This document shows positions 8,631 through 17,150 of a stretch of DNA of 64,000 nucleotides, piece after piece. Below the pieces are notes generated by a model. It did no database searches. It was not told the origin of the DNA and saw only the letters and a list, made by a program, of their open reading frames with translations. The DNA lies in the NCBI RefSeq assembly GCF_900089585.1, contig NZ_FLRH01000003.1, positions 124,001 to 188,000 on the forward strand, read 5' to 3'. This DNA is from Micromonospora sediminicola. GTDB lineage: Bacteria > Actinomycetota > Actinomycetes > Mycobacteriales > Micromonosporaceae. Position numbers and translations under genes: made by a program. Numbering within the stretch: position 1 is the first letter of the stretch; each line of letters opens with the position of its first letter.

Positions 8631-9220
8631 GTCCGTGCTCCCGTCCGGTCGCCGACCGTTTCATTCTGGAGCACGCAGAGTGAAGTTCGGCCGGACACCG
8701 GCGGGCGGACGGCGGGACGAACAGCCTCCGCCACGCCTCCCGCACCACCGGGGCGGCCTGCGACGGCGGCGCGTCCCGGGCCGGCCGGAGCGGCAGGACG
8801 GATCGGACTCCCGGGTCGGAGCCCACCCATACCGGCGGCCGCCGGTCTGACCTCCGGGGACACGGCGACGGGTGCGGGTGCGCGCACTCCCGCCCCCGGG
8901 AAGGCCGGCGGTCGCCCGCCGGTCACCGTCCGGCCATCCACCGGTCGCCACCACCCGTCTTCACTCACCGTGTTCACGTGAATTGCCTCTGTTGCATCGG
9001 CTGACGTCAGCCTATGCTCGCCCCTTGGGTACGACGCAACCCCCCGATCAATAGGCGTCGGAGGCCGACCGAAGACATCAGTTCCCCATTCTTGAAGATC
9101 AGCACAGGTAAATGCACGCGGTGGCGGTCGAGGCCCGGCCGGACAGATCCGGGCGCGCTTCCGCATGCCCGGAGCGGGTCGGATCGACCGCACCGGGCCG
9201 GCACCGAGGAGGGCTTGGCG
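8631..9220. other. 590-bp intergenic region between prepilin peptidase and the Tad operon
   Basis: I see no convincing gene here on either strand. Open frames through it have the wrong codon bias. The part from about 8955 to 9130 is noticeably less GC-rich than its surroundings and contains the best promoter candidate (see 8992-9018). A leader of roughly 190 bases would then precede the lipoprotein gene. Confidence 0.6.
8992..9018 (+). promoter_or_regulatory. Candidate Tad operon promoter with a palindromic operator in the spacer
   Basis: TTGCAT (8992-8997) and TATGCT (9013-9018) are separated by 15 bases. Fourteen of these form a perfect palindrome, GGCTGACGTCAGCC (8999-9012). The spacing is short for a sigma70-type promoter, which fits an activator-dependent or repressed promoter. 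This is inferred from sequence alone. Confidence 0.4.
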
Positions 9221-9787
9221 TTGCGCACACGGCAATCCCGTCGATGGGAAATCTGCCTGCTCAGCCTCGCGCTGACGGTCGGCGCGGCCGGCTGCGGCAG
9301 CGGGCCGGAGGCGACGACCGGTCCGCTGACCGGGCGCGCCGCCGCACCCGTCGCCCATTCCGACGCCGAGGAGAACGCCGCCGCAAAGGCCGCGCTCGCC
9401 GCCTATTCCGGCTATCTCGACGCGTCCCGGACGGCGAGCGCGCGCAGCGATCCCGGGCATCCCGCACTGCCCCGTTTTCTGGCCGATCCACTGCTGACCC
9501 GGGTACGGCTGGCAATTCGTGACGCGAAGGAGCACGGCGCGATGCGTACCGGAAAACTGGTTTCCGACCCCACCGTCGTCTCGGTCGACCTGGCCGCCGA
9601 CCCGCCCACCGTCGAGATCCAGGACTGCCTCGACGCGCGCGACTACCGGCTCGTCACCGTCAAGGACCGCAAGACCGTGCCCGGCACCCGCGGCGGTCGC
9701 TACCTGGCCACCGCGACCGCGGCCCGCTACCCCGACGGCCGGTGGCTGGTCAACACCGGCGCCGCGCACCAGGACCAGCCGTGTTGA
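9221..9787 (+). CDS. Putative lipoprotein at the head of the Tad operon
   Basis: 188 aa from TTG 9221, chosen because GAGGAGGG (9206-9213) is well spaced and because it places a proper lipoprotein signal at the N-terminus (RTRQSRR, hydrophobic segment, lipobox VGAAGC at about residue 25). The mature part has a helical region followed by a beta segment (PTVVSVDLAADPPTVEIQDC). I do not recognise the family. It resembles small extracytoplasmic proteins that often accompany actinomycete pilus operons. Its stop overlaps the GTG start of the next gene, so the two are coupled. Confidence 0.7.
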   Translation: MRTRQSRRWEICLLSLALTVGAAGCGSGPEATTGPLTGRAAAPVAHSDAEENAAAKAALAAYSGYLDASRTASARSDPGHPALPRFLADPLLTRVRLAIRDAKEHGAMRTGKLVSDPTVVSVDLAADPPTVEIQDCLDARDYRLVTVKDRKTVPGTRGGRYLATATAARYPDGRWLVNTGAAHQDQPC

Positions 9788-10731
9788 CCTGGGGAGGTGG
9801 GGGTGCCCCGGCCCGCCGGACCCGGGCCGGGGCGTCCCGACGGCTGCTGCTGGCCGCCGGCCTGGCAGCGCTGGTGACGTTGACCGGCGCGCCCGCGCGT
9901 GCCGCCGACCCGGGCGGCTCCTGCCCGCCCGACCAGACCGACTGCGACGTGTGGGACGACGACCCGGGTGTCCCGGGCGGCGGCGGCGGACCGGGCGGCG
10001 GCGGGAACGACGGTGGCGGGGGCAACGGCGGTGGCACCGCGAAGTGCCAGTGGAACGGCCAGGTCGTCAAGTGCTACGACGACCTGCTCGGCTGGTTCAA
10101 CAACAGCGACGGGTGCTACTACAAGCTGACCGAGCCGCAGCTGCCGGCGCCGGCCGGCCAGCAGTGGTACACCGCCAGTTGCGTCGGGGGCGCCACCGGC
10201 CAGCAGGGCAACGTCCTGCTCGCCGCCCCGCCGCCCGGCTTCGGCACGCCGCCCGACCCGGAGGAACTGGCCCGCCGCGCGCTGGCCTCGATCTCGCTGC
10301 TGCCGCCCCGGGTCGCGGTCGCACCCCGGCGCAGCAAGGGACCCGGCCTGGTCGGCCTGCCGGTCTGGATGTGGGCCAGCCCCGGCGCGTCGTACTTCGG
10401 GCCGTTGTCCGCCTCCGCCTCCGACCGGGGGCTGACCGTCGAGATCACCGCGAAGGTGGACCGGATCGTCTGGCACATGTCCGACGACATCGACGTCACG
10501 TGCTACGGGCCGGGCACCCCCTACGACGCCGACGGCCCGGACGCCGGCGCGGCCTCGCCCGACTGCGGCCTCCCCCACGGATACCCGACGGCGGCCACCT
10601 ACCAGGTCAGCGCCACCACCTTCTGGACCGTGGAGTGGTCCGGCGGCGGGGAGAGCGGCGTGATCCCCCAGAGCCGGGTCAGCGGTGTGGTCCCGGTGCA
10701 GATCAACGAACTTCAGGTGGTGACCCGATGA
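9781..10731 (+). CDS. Secreted Gly-rich-linker protein in the Tad operon
   Basis: 316 aa from GTG 9781, overlapping the upstream stop. The signal peptide runs to about residue 41 (twin Arg, LLLAAGLAALV core, cleavage near ARAADPGG). A short Asp/Cys-rich head and a Gly-rich linker (about residues 61-84) follow. A roughly 230-residue domain then begins KCQWNGQVVKCYDDLLGWF and has several cysteines (CYY, SCVGG, TCYG, DCGL). The family is unknown. Its position between the lipoprotein and CpaB genes suggests an extracytoplasmic component or accessory of the pilus. Confidence 0.75.
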   Translation: MLTWGGGGAPARRTRAGASRRLLLAAGLAALVTLTGAPARAADPGGSCPPDQTDCDVWDDDPGVPGGGGGPGGGGNDGGGGNGGGTAKCQWNGQVVKCYDDLLGWFNNSDGCYYKLTEPQLPAPAGQQWYTASCVGGATGQQGNVLLAAPPPGFGTPPDPEELARRALASISLLPPRVAVAPRRSKGPGLVGLPVWMWASPGASYFGPLSASASDRGLTVEITAKVDRIVWHMSDDIDVTCYGPGTPYDADGPDAGAASPDCGLPHGYPTAATYQVSATTFWTVEWSGGGESGVIPQSRVSGVVPVQINELQVVTR

Positions 10732-11393
10732 GTGTGGTGGCGTCCCGGAACGGGACCCCGGTGGAGGCGCCGGTGGCGCCCCCCAAGGTGGTCCGGCAGC
10801 GGCGGATCCGGCCCGGCCTGCTGGGCCTGGCGATCCTGCTGATCGCGGTCGGCGGGCTGGGCGCGGCGTTCGCGGTCACCTCGGTGCGGTCCACCGGCAG
10901 CTACCTGGCGGTGGCCCGGCCGGTCGAGGTCGGCCAGCAGGTCACCGCCGACGACCTGGTGCCGGTCCGCGTCTCCGGCGGGCGCGAGCTGCGGCCGGTG
11001 CCGGCCGACCGGGTCAAGGACGTGCTGGGCCTGCGGGCCGCCGTCCGGCTCACCCCGGGCACGCTGCTCACCCCGGCCCAGCTCACCGACGCCCCACTGC
11101 TCGGCCCCGGCCAGCAGCAGATCGCGCTCGGGCTGGAGCCCGACCAGGTGCCGGCCCGCAAGCTGCACCCCGGCGACAAGGTGCTGCTGGTCAGCACGCC
11201 GGACAGCAGCGCCAACGGCAGCACGGCGGCGCGCGGCGGCGGCACCCGCTTCGAGGGCACCGTGATCGACACCGCGACGCCGCAGAACGACGACACGGTC
11301 GTCTACCTGGCGCTGGCCGTCCGGGACGTGCCGGCCGTGGTGGCGCTGGCCGCGGACGACCGGATCGCGCTCGTGCTCACCGAGGCCGCCTGA
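10728..11393 (+). CDS. cpaB: CpaB/RcpC-like Flp pilus assembly protein (SAF domain)
   Basis: 221 aa; ATG 10728 overlaps the previous stop (ATGA). One N-terminal membrane helix (about residues 30-53) is followed by a SAF domain: the typical ARPVEVGQQVTADDLVPV and the PGTLLTPAQL segment lie at about 62-115. A periplasmic RcpC-like domain follows. CpaB proteins help pilus assembly outside the membrane. Gene order immediately before the CpaE-like ATPase supports the call. Confidence 0.85.
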   Translation: MSVVASRNGTPVEAPVAPPKVVRQRRIRPGLLGLAILLIAVGGLGAAFAVTSVRSTGSYLAVARPVEVGQQVTADDLVPVRVSGGRELRPVPADRVKDVLGLRAAVRLTPGTLLTPAQLTDAPLLGPGQQQIALGLEPDQVPARKLHPGDKVLLVSTPDSSANGSTAARGGGTRFEGTVIDTATPQNDDTVVYLALAVRDVPAVVALAADDRIALVLTEAA

Positions 11394-12226
11394 TGGCGAT
11401 CATCGCCCTGGTCTCGGCGAAGGGCTCGCCGGGCGTCACCACCACCGCGCTGGCCGCGGCGCTGAGCTGGCACCGCCGGCTGGTGCTGGCCGAGTGCGAC
11501 CCCGCCGGGGGCTCGATCCTCGCCGGCTACCTGGGCGGGGCGCTGGACGGTCCGCGCGGCATCGGCGAGCTGGCCGTCGGCGAACTGCGCGACGGCAGCC
11601 TGGAGAGCGCGTTCTGGTCGCAGCTGGTCGACCTGGACGCGCCGCGCCGGGAGCGGCTGCTGCTGCCCGGCGTGGTCGACCCGGCCCAGGCCGGCAGCGT
11701 GATCCCGCTCTGGCAGCGGTTCGCCGACTACTTCACCGGCCTGGAGCGGGGCGTGCCGCCCTACGACGTGCTGGTCGACTGCGGCCGGCTGGCGGTCGGC
11801 GGTCCACCGTGGCCGCTGCTCCGGGCCGCCGCGGTGGTGCTGCTCGTGACCCGCGCGCACCTGCCCGACCTCTCCGCCACCCGGGCCACGGTCCGGGCGA
11901 TCGAACGCGACCTCGGCGAACACCGGGTCCCCCCGGGCACCCTGCGCCTGCTGGTGGTCGGGGACGGGCACGGCACCAGCGAGATCAGCAAGGCGCTGCG
12001 GCTGCCGGTGATCGCCCGACTGCCGCACGACCCCCGTACCGCCGAGGTGCTCGGCCACGGCGGCACCGTGCGCGGCAACCGGCCGCTGATGCGCGCGGCC
12101 GGCGCGTTGGAGGTGCCGATCCGGGCGCTGCTGGACCGGCGCCGGGCCCGGCTCGCCTGGCCCGGCACCACCGCCGCGCGCCCGGTGGCCGAACCGACCG
12201 CACCGGGGGTGCCCGGTGCGGTTTGA
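11393..12226 (+). CDS. cpaE: CpaE/TadZ-like MinD/ParA-family ATPase
   Basis: 277 aa; ATG 11393 shares its A with the upstream TGA. The deviant Walker A motif KGSPGVTTT (residues 10-18) opens the protein, followed by VLAECDPAGGS, the MinD-type second motif. There is no N-terminal receiver domain, unlike proteobacterial TadZ, which is usual for actinomycete versions. In Tad systems this ATPase localises the secretion machine in the cell. The 3' end overlaps tadA by 11 bases. Confidence 0.85.
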   Translation: MAIIALVSAKGSPGVTTTALAAALSWHRRLVLAECDPAGGSILAGYLGGALDGPRGIGELAVGELRDGSLESAFWSQLVDLDAPRRERLLLPGVVDPAQAGSVIPLWQRFADYFTGLERGVPPYDVLVDCGRLAVGGPPWPLLRAAAVVLLVTRAHLPDLSATRATVRAIERDLGEHRVPPGTLRLLVVGDGHGTSEISKALRLPVIARLPHDPRTAEVLGHGGTVRGNRPLMRAAGALEVPIRALLDRRRARLAWPGTTAARPVAEPTAPGVPGAV

Positions 12227-13754
12227 GCCGGTCTCCCACGACCCGCGCGGGCAGCAGCCCGGCGTCGTCTCCACGGTCCCGCCGCTGGCCCCGCCGAACG
12301 GTCGGCACCAGGTCACCGCGCCCGCGCCGGCCGCGCCGCCGGTGCCGCCGCGCCCCCGGGTCGACTTCGCGGTGGTCCGCGAACTGCGCCGGGAGCTGAG
12401 CGAACGACTCACCCACTGGCAGCGGGGGCGGGAGTTCGACGCCGACGCCGAGGAGGTCGAGCGGGCCCGGCTGGCCGTCGCGGTCGTCTCCGCGTACGCG
12501 GACTCGGTCCGCCGGGGCGGCACGCCGATGCCCGCCGACGAGGAACGGCTGCTGCTCGACCAGGTGACCGCCGAGCTGGTCGGCCTGGGCCGGCTGCAGA
12601 CGCTGCTGGTCGACGACACCATCGAGGAGGTGCACATCCTCGGCTGCGACCAGGTGCGCATCACCCGGCACGGCGGCGGCGTCGACTGGGCCGAGCCGAT
12701 CGCCGAGACCGACGACGAGCTGGTGGAGATCCTCCAGGCGGCGGCCCGGCGGGCCGGGGCGACCGAACGGTCGCTCTCCACCTCCAAGCCCACCCTCGAC
12801 CTGCAACTGCCCGACGGCAGCCGGCTGGCCGCCGTGTTCCTGGTCAGCCACCGCCCGTACGCGGTGATCCGCAAGCACAACACGCTCGCGGTGAGCCTGG
12901 AGGACATCGCGGGCGGCCGAGCCGACCTGGACGAGATGATCGACCCGCTGCTGCGCGACTTCCTCCGCGCGTCCATGCGGGCCGGGCTGAACATCATGGT
13001 CGCCGGGCTGGCCGGGGCCGGGAAGACCACTGTCATCCGGGCGCTCATGGACGAGATCCCGGCCGACGAGCCGTACGTGCTGCTGGAGGAGAGCCGGGAG
13101 CTGCTGCCGGCGCGGCGCGGGCACAAGCACCGGGCGGTGATGAGCTTCGAGTCCCGCGAGGGGCACGGGGAGCGCGGGGCCGACGGGCGACCCGCCGGTG
13201 AGGTCAGCATCGCCGACCTGATCCCGGTCTCGCTGCGGATGGGCGTGCTGCGGATCATCGTCGGCGAGGTGCGGTCCCGGGAGATCGTGCCGATGCTCCA
13301 GGCGATGACGACCAGTCGCGGGTCGATGTGCACCATCCACGCGCGTACCCCGGCGGGGGTGAGCGAACGGATCATCGAGCTGGCGCTCTCCCACGGCCGG
13401 GAGATGACCGTCGACCAGGCCCGCCGGATGGCCGGCAACGCGCTCGACCTGATCGTCTACGTCACGGTCGACGACGAGACCGCGATCGGTGGGCGCAAGC
13501 ACCGGTTCGTCTCGCACGTCGAGGAGGTCATCGGCGTGGGCGAGGGCAACCGGATCACCACCACCACGGTCTTCGGCCCGGGACCGGACGGCCGGGCGGT
13601 CCCCCGCCACCTGCCCGAACGGATCCGCGACCAGTTGCTGCGGGTGGGCTACGACGCCCGGCTGCTCACCCGGTTCGTCGAGGCCGGGATGGGCGCCTGG
13701 CGGCGGCCCCGGCACACCCGCCTCGGGCGGCGACCGAACGGGGGCCCGGCGTGA
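12216..13754 (+). CDS. tadA: TadA/CpaF secretion ATPase
   Basis: 512 aa from GTG 12216. A Pro-rich N-terminus precedes the type II/IV secretion ATPase core. This has Walker A LAGAGKTT (about residue 270), an Asp box (LLEESREL), and SLRMGVLRIIVGEV followed by the His-containing TSRGSMCTIHA segment. It powers Flp pilin assembly as a hexamer at the inner face of the membrane. It overlaps both neighbours, consistent with one transcript. Confidence 0.95.
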   Translation: MRFEPVSHDPRGQQPGVVSTVPPLAPPNGRHQVTAPAPAAPPVPPRPRVDFAVVRELRRELSERLTHWQRGREFDADAEEVERARLAVAVVSAYADSVRRGGTPMPADEERLLLDQVTAELVGLGRLQTLLVDDTIEEVHILGCDQVRITRHGGGVDWAEPIAETDDELVEILQAAARRAGATERSLSTSKPTLDLQLPDGSRLAAVFLVSHRPYAVIRKHNTLAVSLEDIAGGRADLDEMIDPLLRDFLRASMRAGLNIMVAGLAGAGKTTVIRALMDEIPADEPYVLLEESRELLPARRGHKHRAVMSFESREGHGERGADGRPAGEVSIADLIPVSLRMGVLRIIVGEVRSREIVPMLQAMTTSRGSMCTIHARTPAGVSERIIELALSHGREMTVDQARRMAGNALDLIVYVTVDDETAIGGRKHRFVSHVEEVIGVGEGNRITTTTVFGPGPDGRAVPRHLPERIRDQLLRVGYDARLLTRFVEAGMGAWRRPRHTRLGRRPNGGPA

Positions 13755-14653
13755 CCCGGATCGAGCTGATCGCGCTGGTCTCCGGCGCGGCCTGCGTGGC
13801 CGGGCTGGTGCTGACCGTGGTCGCGCTGGTCGGCACCCGCCGGCCACCGAGGTCGACGCCGGGCGGCGCCGGGCCGGGCCTGAGCCGGCTCTGGAACGGC
13901 TCCGGGGCGAGCCGCGCCGACCGGCAGCGGCACCAGCTCCTGCTCGGCGCCGCCGTGGTGGCCGGAGCGGCGGCGTTCCTGCTCACCGGCCTGCCGGTGG
14001 TCGGCCTGCTGGTGGCGCTCGCGGTGCCCGGCGTGCCGTGGCTGTTCGCGGTCGGCCGGGCCGAGCAGCGGGCCATCGCCCGGGTGGAGGCGGTCGGCGA
14101 GTGGACCCGGCGGCTCAAGGACATCTCCGCGACCGGGCAGGGGCTCCAGCAGGCCATCATCGGCACGATCGCGACCGCGCCGGAGGAGATCCAGGAGGAG
14201 GTACGCACGCTCGCCGCCCGCCTCCAGGCCGGCTGGCTGGCGCGCTCCGCGCTGCTCGCCTTCGCCGACGAGATCGCCGACCCGGTCGGCGACCAGGTGG
14301 TGGCCGCGCTCATCCTGCACCTCACCGACCGGGGCGAGCGCCTCGGCGACGTGCTCGGGTCGATCGCCGGCGCCGCGTCGGCCGAGGTGGCCACCCGACG
14401 CGAGGTCGAGGCGAAGCGGACCCAGCCCCGGTTCGCGGTCCGCTTCCTCACCGGCATGACCCTGGCGACGCTCGCGTACGGGCTGGTGAACAGCGACTAC
14501 ATCCGCCCCTACGGGACCCTCACCGGGCAGCTCGTGATGGCGGTGCTCGGTGCGGCCTTCATCGGGCTGCTGGTCTGGGTGCGTTCGATGAGCCAGCCGC
14601 CGCGTCCGGCGCGCTTCCTGCCGGCGCCCGACCTGGAGGAGGCGATCGCGTAG
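13751..14653 (+). CDS. tadB: TadB-like Flp pilus membrane protein
   Basis: 300 aa from GTG 13751 (GTGA overlap with tadA). An N-terminal helix and a second pair of helices (about residues 75-100) come first. A cytoplasmic T2SSF/GspF-type domain (ARVEAVGEWTRRLKDISATGQGLQQAI) follows, and two C-terminal helices end the protein. It forms the inner-membrane platform with TadC. Confidence 0.9.
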   Translation: MTRIELIALVSGAACVAGLVLTVVALVGTRRPPRSTPGGAGPGLSRLWNGSGASRADRQRHQLLLGAAVVAGAAAFLLTGLPVVGLLVALAVPGVPWLFAVGRAEQRAIARVEAVGEWTRRLKDISATGQGLQQAIIGTIATAPEEIQEEVRTLAARLQAGWLARSALLAFADEIADPVGDQVVAALILHLTDRGERLGDVLGSIAGAASAEVATRREVEAKRTQPRFAVRFLTGMTLATLAYGLVNSDYIRPYGTLTGQLVMAVLGAAFIGLLVWVRSMSQPPRPARFLPAPDLEEAIA

Positions 14654-15516
14654 TGGTCCTCAACTGGCAGATGGCGATCGCCGTGCTCGGCGGGTGTGCG
14701 GTCGGGCTCGGGCTGTTCCTGGTCGTCCGCGAGGCGTTGCCGGCCACCCCGGCGCTCGGCCCGGCCCTGCGTCGGCTGCACCAGCCGCCCGGCCAGGCCC
14801 CGGCGGCCGGCGCCGGGCCGGACTGGTTGGGCGGCTTCGCCCGCTGGCTGCGCCCGCCGCACCGCCAGCTCGCGCTGCTCGACCGGACCCCCGAGCAGTA
14901 CGCCCTGTCCGTGCTGCTCTCCGCGCTGGTCGGCTTCGCCACCCCGGCGGTCGCCTCGGCCGTGCTCTTCCTGGGCGGGGTGGCGCTCCCGGTGGCCGTA
15001 CCGGTGCTGGCCAGCCTGGGCCTGGCGCTGGTCGCCGGCCTGCTCGCGCACCGCTCGGTGCTGGCCCGGGCCGACGCGGCCCGGGACGAGTTCCGCCAGG
15101 CGGTCTGCACCTACCTCGACCTGGTGGCGTTGCAGCTCTCCGCCGCGCACGGCCCGGTGCAGTCGCTGGAACGCGCGGCGGCGGTCTGCGACGGCTGGGT
15201 GTTCGACCGGATCCGGGAGGCGCTGCGGCTCGCCCAGCTCCAGATGCACTCGCCCTGGGACGAGTTGCAGGAGCTGGCCGACCGGATCGGCATCCCGGAG
15301 CTGGGCGACGTGGGCGCGATCATGCGCTCCTCCGGCAGCGAGGGCGCCCAGGTGCACGAGACGTTGCGGTCCCGCGCCGACTCGCTGCGCGACCAGATCC
15401 GCACCGACAACCTGACCCGGGCCGAGGGGGTGACCAGCAAGTTGGACATCCCCGGCTCGCTGCTGGTCTTCGTCCTGCTCGGCTTCGCCGTCTACCCGTT
15501 CATCGCCCGTCTGTGA
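14653..15516 (+). CDS. tadC: TadC-like Flp pilus membrane protein
   Basis: 287 aa from GTG 14653, sharing one base with the tadB stop. It has an N-terminal helix, a hydrophobic pair around residues 90-140, the GspF-type cytoplasmic domain (FRQAVCTYLDLVALQLSAAHG, then a long helical stretch) and a final helix LLVFVLLGFAVYPFI. It is the partner of TadB in the assembly platform. Confidence 0.9.
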   Translation: MVLNWQMAIAVLGGCAVGLGLFLVVREALPATPALGPALRRLHQPPGQAPAAGAGPDWLGGFARWLRPPHRQLALLDRTPEQYALSVLLSALVGFATPAVASAVLFLGGVALPVAVPVLASLGLALVAGLLAHRSVLARADAARDEFRQAVCTYLDLVALQLSAAHGPVQSLERAAAVCDGWVFDRIREALRLAQLQMHSPWDELQELADRIGIPELGDVGAIMRSSGSEGAQVHETLRSRADSLRDQIRTDNLTRAEGVTSKLDIPGSLLVFVLLGFAVYPFIARL

Positions 15517-15540
15517 TCCCACCCCGAGAAGGAGAACACC

Positions 15541-15750
15541 ATGCACCTCTACGCCTATCTCTACGCGACGGTGAGCACCCGCCTCGCCGAGCTGCGCCGG
15601 GACTCCGAGCGCGGCGACAGCCCGGTGCCGACCGCCGTGATCATCTTCGGGCTGGTCGCGGTGGCCATGGCGGTCACCGGGCTCGCCCTGGCCAAGGCGA
15701 ACAACTGGATGAACGCCATCCCGAACAACACGGCGCCGAAGGCACCGTGA
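15541..15750 (+). CDS. Small Flp-type pilin candidate, 69 aa
   Basis: A strong ribosome site (GAGAAGGAGAAC, about 15526-15537) suggests high expression, as expected for the major pilin. A basic/acidic N-terminal leader (about 25 residues) ends RGDSPV. A single hydrophobic helix (AVIIFGLVAVAMAV) and a short polar tail follow. The processing site appears to be after Gly in RG-DSPVP. The usual Glu at +5 is replaced by Pro, whereas the TadE-like neighbours keep Glu. The position directly after tadC supports pilin identity. Confidence 0.75.
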   Translation: MHLYAYLYATVSTRLAELRRDSERGDSPVPTAVIIFGLVAVAMAVTGLALAKANNWMNAIPNNTAPKAP

Positions 15751-16238
15751 TGTCCCGCCCCGCCCGTACGGTCCGGAGCCGGCCGGCACCCGCCGGCCGG
15801 CCCGCCGGCCCGCGCGGTCCGGGGCGGATCGCCGCCGCCCTGCGCGCCCGCCTCGACGCGGGCGGGCGTGAGCGGGGCGCCAACCCGGTCGAGCTGGCGG
15901 TGATGATGCCGGTGATCCTGGTGCTGCTCTTCGGCTCGATCCAGGTCGCCGTCTGGTTCGTCGCCCGGTCCACCGCGCTCAACGCGGCGCAGACCGGGGT
16001 CAATGCCCAGCGCACGTTCGACGCCGCCCCGGACGCCGGCCGGGACCGGGCCACGAACTTCCTCCGCCGCTCCGGGGACTGGCTGGTCGGCTGGGAGAGG
16101 ACCGGGCCGACCTGCGCGGAGATCGGCGACGGCGTCACCTGCACGGTGCGGGGCCGCTCCCTGTCGGTCATCCCGGGGGTCTCGTTCGAGGTCACACAGA
16201 CCGCGCACGGCCCCGCCGAACGCTGGACCGTGGGGTGA
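15750..16238 (+). CDS. tadE: TadE-like minor pilin
   Basis: 162 aa; ATG 15750 shares its A with the previous TGA. A long Arg/Pro-rich leader precedes RG-ANPVE, a clear prepilin processing site with Glu at +5. A hydrophobic helix (LAVMMPVILVLLFGSIQVAVWF) and an extracytoplasmic domain with a Cys pair (TCAEIGDGVTC) follow. TadE proteins are pseudopilins processed by the prepilin peptidase. Confidence 0.85.
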   Translation: MSRPARTVRSRPAPAGRPAGPRGPGRIAAALRARLDAGGRERGANPVELAVMMPVILVLLFGSIQVAVWFVARSTALNAAQTGVNAQRTFDAAPDAGRDRATNFLRRSGDWLVGWERTGPTCAEIGDGVTCTVRGRSLSVIPGVSFEVTQTAHGPAERWTVG

Positions 16239-16705
16239 GGCCGGTGCCACGGGACCGGGGATCCGTCTCGATCGAGGTGGCGGTGCTCGCCCCCGCCTTC
16301 ATCGGGCTGATGGTGCTCGCCGGGGCCGCCGGGCGGACGGCCGTCGCCGACGAGGCGGTGGAGTCCGCCGCGCACGACGCCGCCCGGGCCGCCTCGCTGG
16401 CCCGCACCGCCGACGACGGCGAGGAGGCCGCCGAGAACGCGGCCCGCACCCAGCTCGACTGGTCCGGTCTGCGCTGCACCGCGCCGCCCCGGCTCGAACT
16501 GGCCGGTTCGGTGGCCGGGAAGCCGACCAGCTTCGCCGCCGCGTACCGCAGCGCGCCCGGTGTGCCGGCGACCGTCACGGTGACGGTGACCTGCACCGTG
16601 TCCTTCGACGACCTGAGCGCGCCCGGGCTGCCCGGGGTGCCGGGCGGCAAGACCGTGGCGGCGAGCTTCACCTCGCCGCTGGACACCTACCGGAGTCGCG
16701 GATGA
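16235..16705 (+). CDS. TadE/TadF-like pseudopilin
   Basis: 156 aa from GTG 16235 overlapping the upstream stop. The leader is very short and ends RG-SVSIE, with the +5 Glu. A hydrophobic helix (VAVLAPAFIGLMVLAG) and an Ala-rich helical stretch follow. The C-terminal extracytoplasmic domain has two cysteines. It is the second of three consecutive minor pilus proteins. Confidence 0.85.
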   Translation: MRPVPRDRGSVSIEVAVLAPAFIGLMVLAGAAGRTAVADEAVESAAHDAARAASLARTADDGEEAAENAARTQLDWSGLRCTAPPRLELAGSVAGKPTSFAAAYRSAPGVPATVTVTVTCTVSFDDLSAPGLPGVPGGKTVAASFTSPLDTYRSRG

Positions 16706-17136
16706 CCGGGCGACGCGGGGCGGAGAGCGGCCGGGTGAGTCTCTTCCTGGCCGTGGCGATGACCGGCGTGCTCGCCGTCATCGGTCTCGCCTACGACGGC
16801 GCCGGGCAGCTGCGCACCCTGCAACGGGCGGACAACCTGGCCGCCGAGGCGGCCCGCAGCGGCGGCCAGATGATCGACCGCGCGGGCGCCATCGAGGGCG
16901 GCCCGACCCGGATCGACCAGGTCGCCGCCCGCGGGGCCGTCGCCGACTACCTCGCCGCCGCCGGCGGGGTGGGCGGTCACGAGGTCGACTTCCCCGTGGT
17001 CGGCGCCGAGACCCAGATCCGGGTACGCGTGCGGATCACCTACCGCCGGGACCTGCTCGGTCTCTTCGGCGCGCCGCAGACCGCCACCGTCACCGGTGAG
17101 GCCACCGCTCGGGCGCTCACCGCGCCACCACCGTAG
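16702..17136 (+). CDS. TadG/Rv3654c-like pilus-associated protein
   Basis: 144 aa; ATG 16702 overlaps the previous stop. The N-terminus reads ESG-RVSLFLAVAMTGVLAVIGLAYDGAG. It is a pilin-like helix, but without Glu at +5 after the Gly, as in the TadG-like 'pilus assembly protein' group. The rest is a small extracytoplasmic domain that includes VADYLAAAGGV. It is the third minor component of the operon. Confidence 0.75.
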   Translation: MTGRRGAESGRVSLFLAVAMTGVLAVIGLAYDGAGQLRTLQRADNLAAEAARSGGQMIDRAGAIEGGPTRIDQVAARGAVADYLAAAGGVGGHEVDFPVVGAETQIRVRVRITYRRDLLGLFGAPQTATVTGEATARALTAPPP

Positions 17137-17150
17137 GAAGGAAGGCCACC

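Noticed and set aside
8627..9769. 380-codon minus-strand frame over the Tad promoter region
   Set aside because: It overlaps the lipoprotein gene and the AT-richer promoter segment, has poor codon bias and has no domain.
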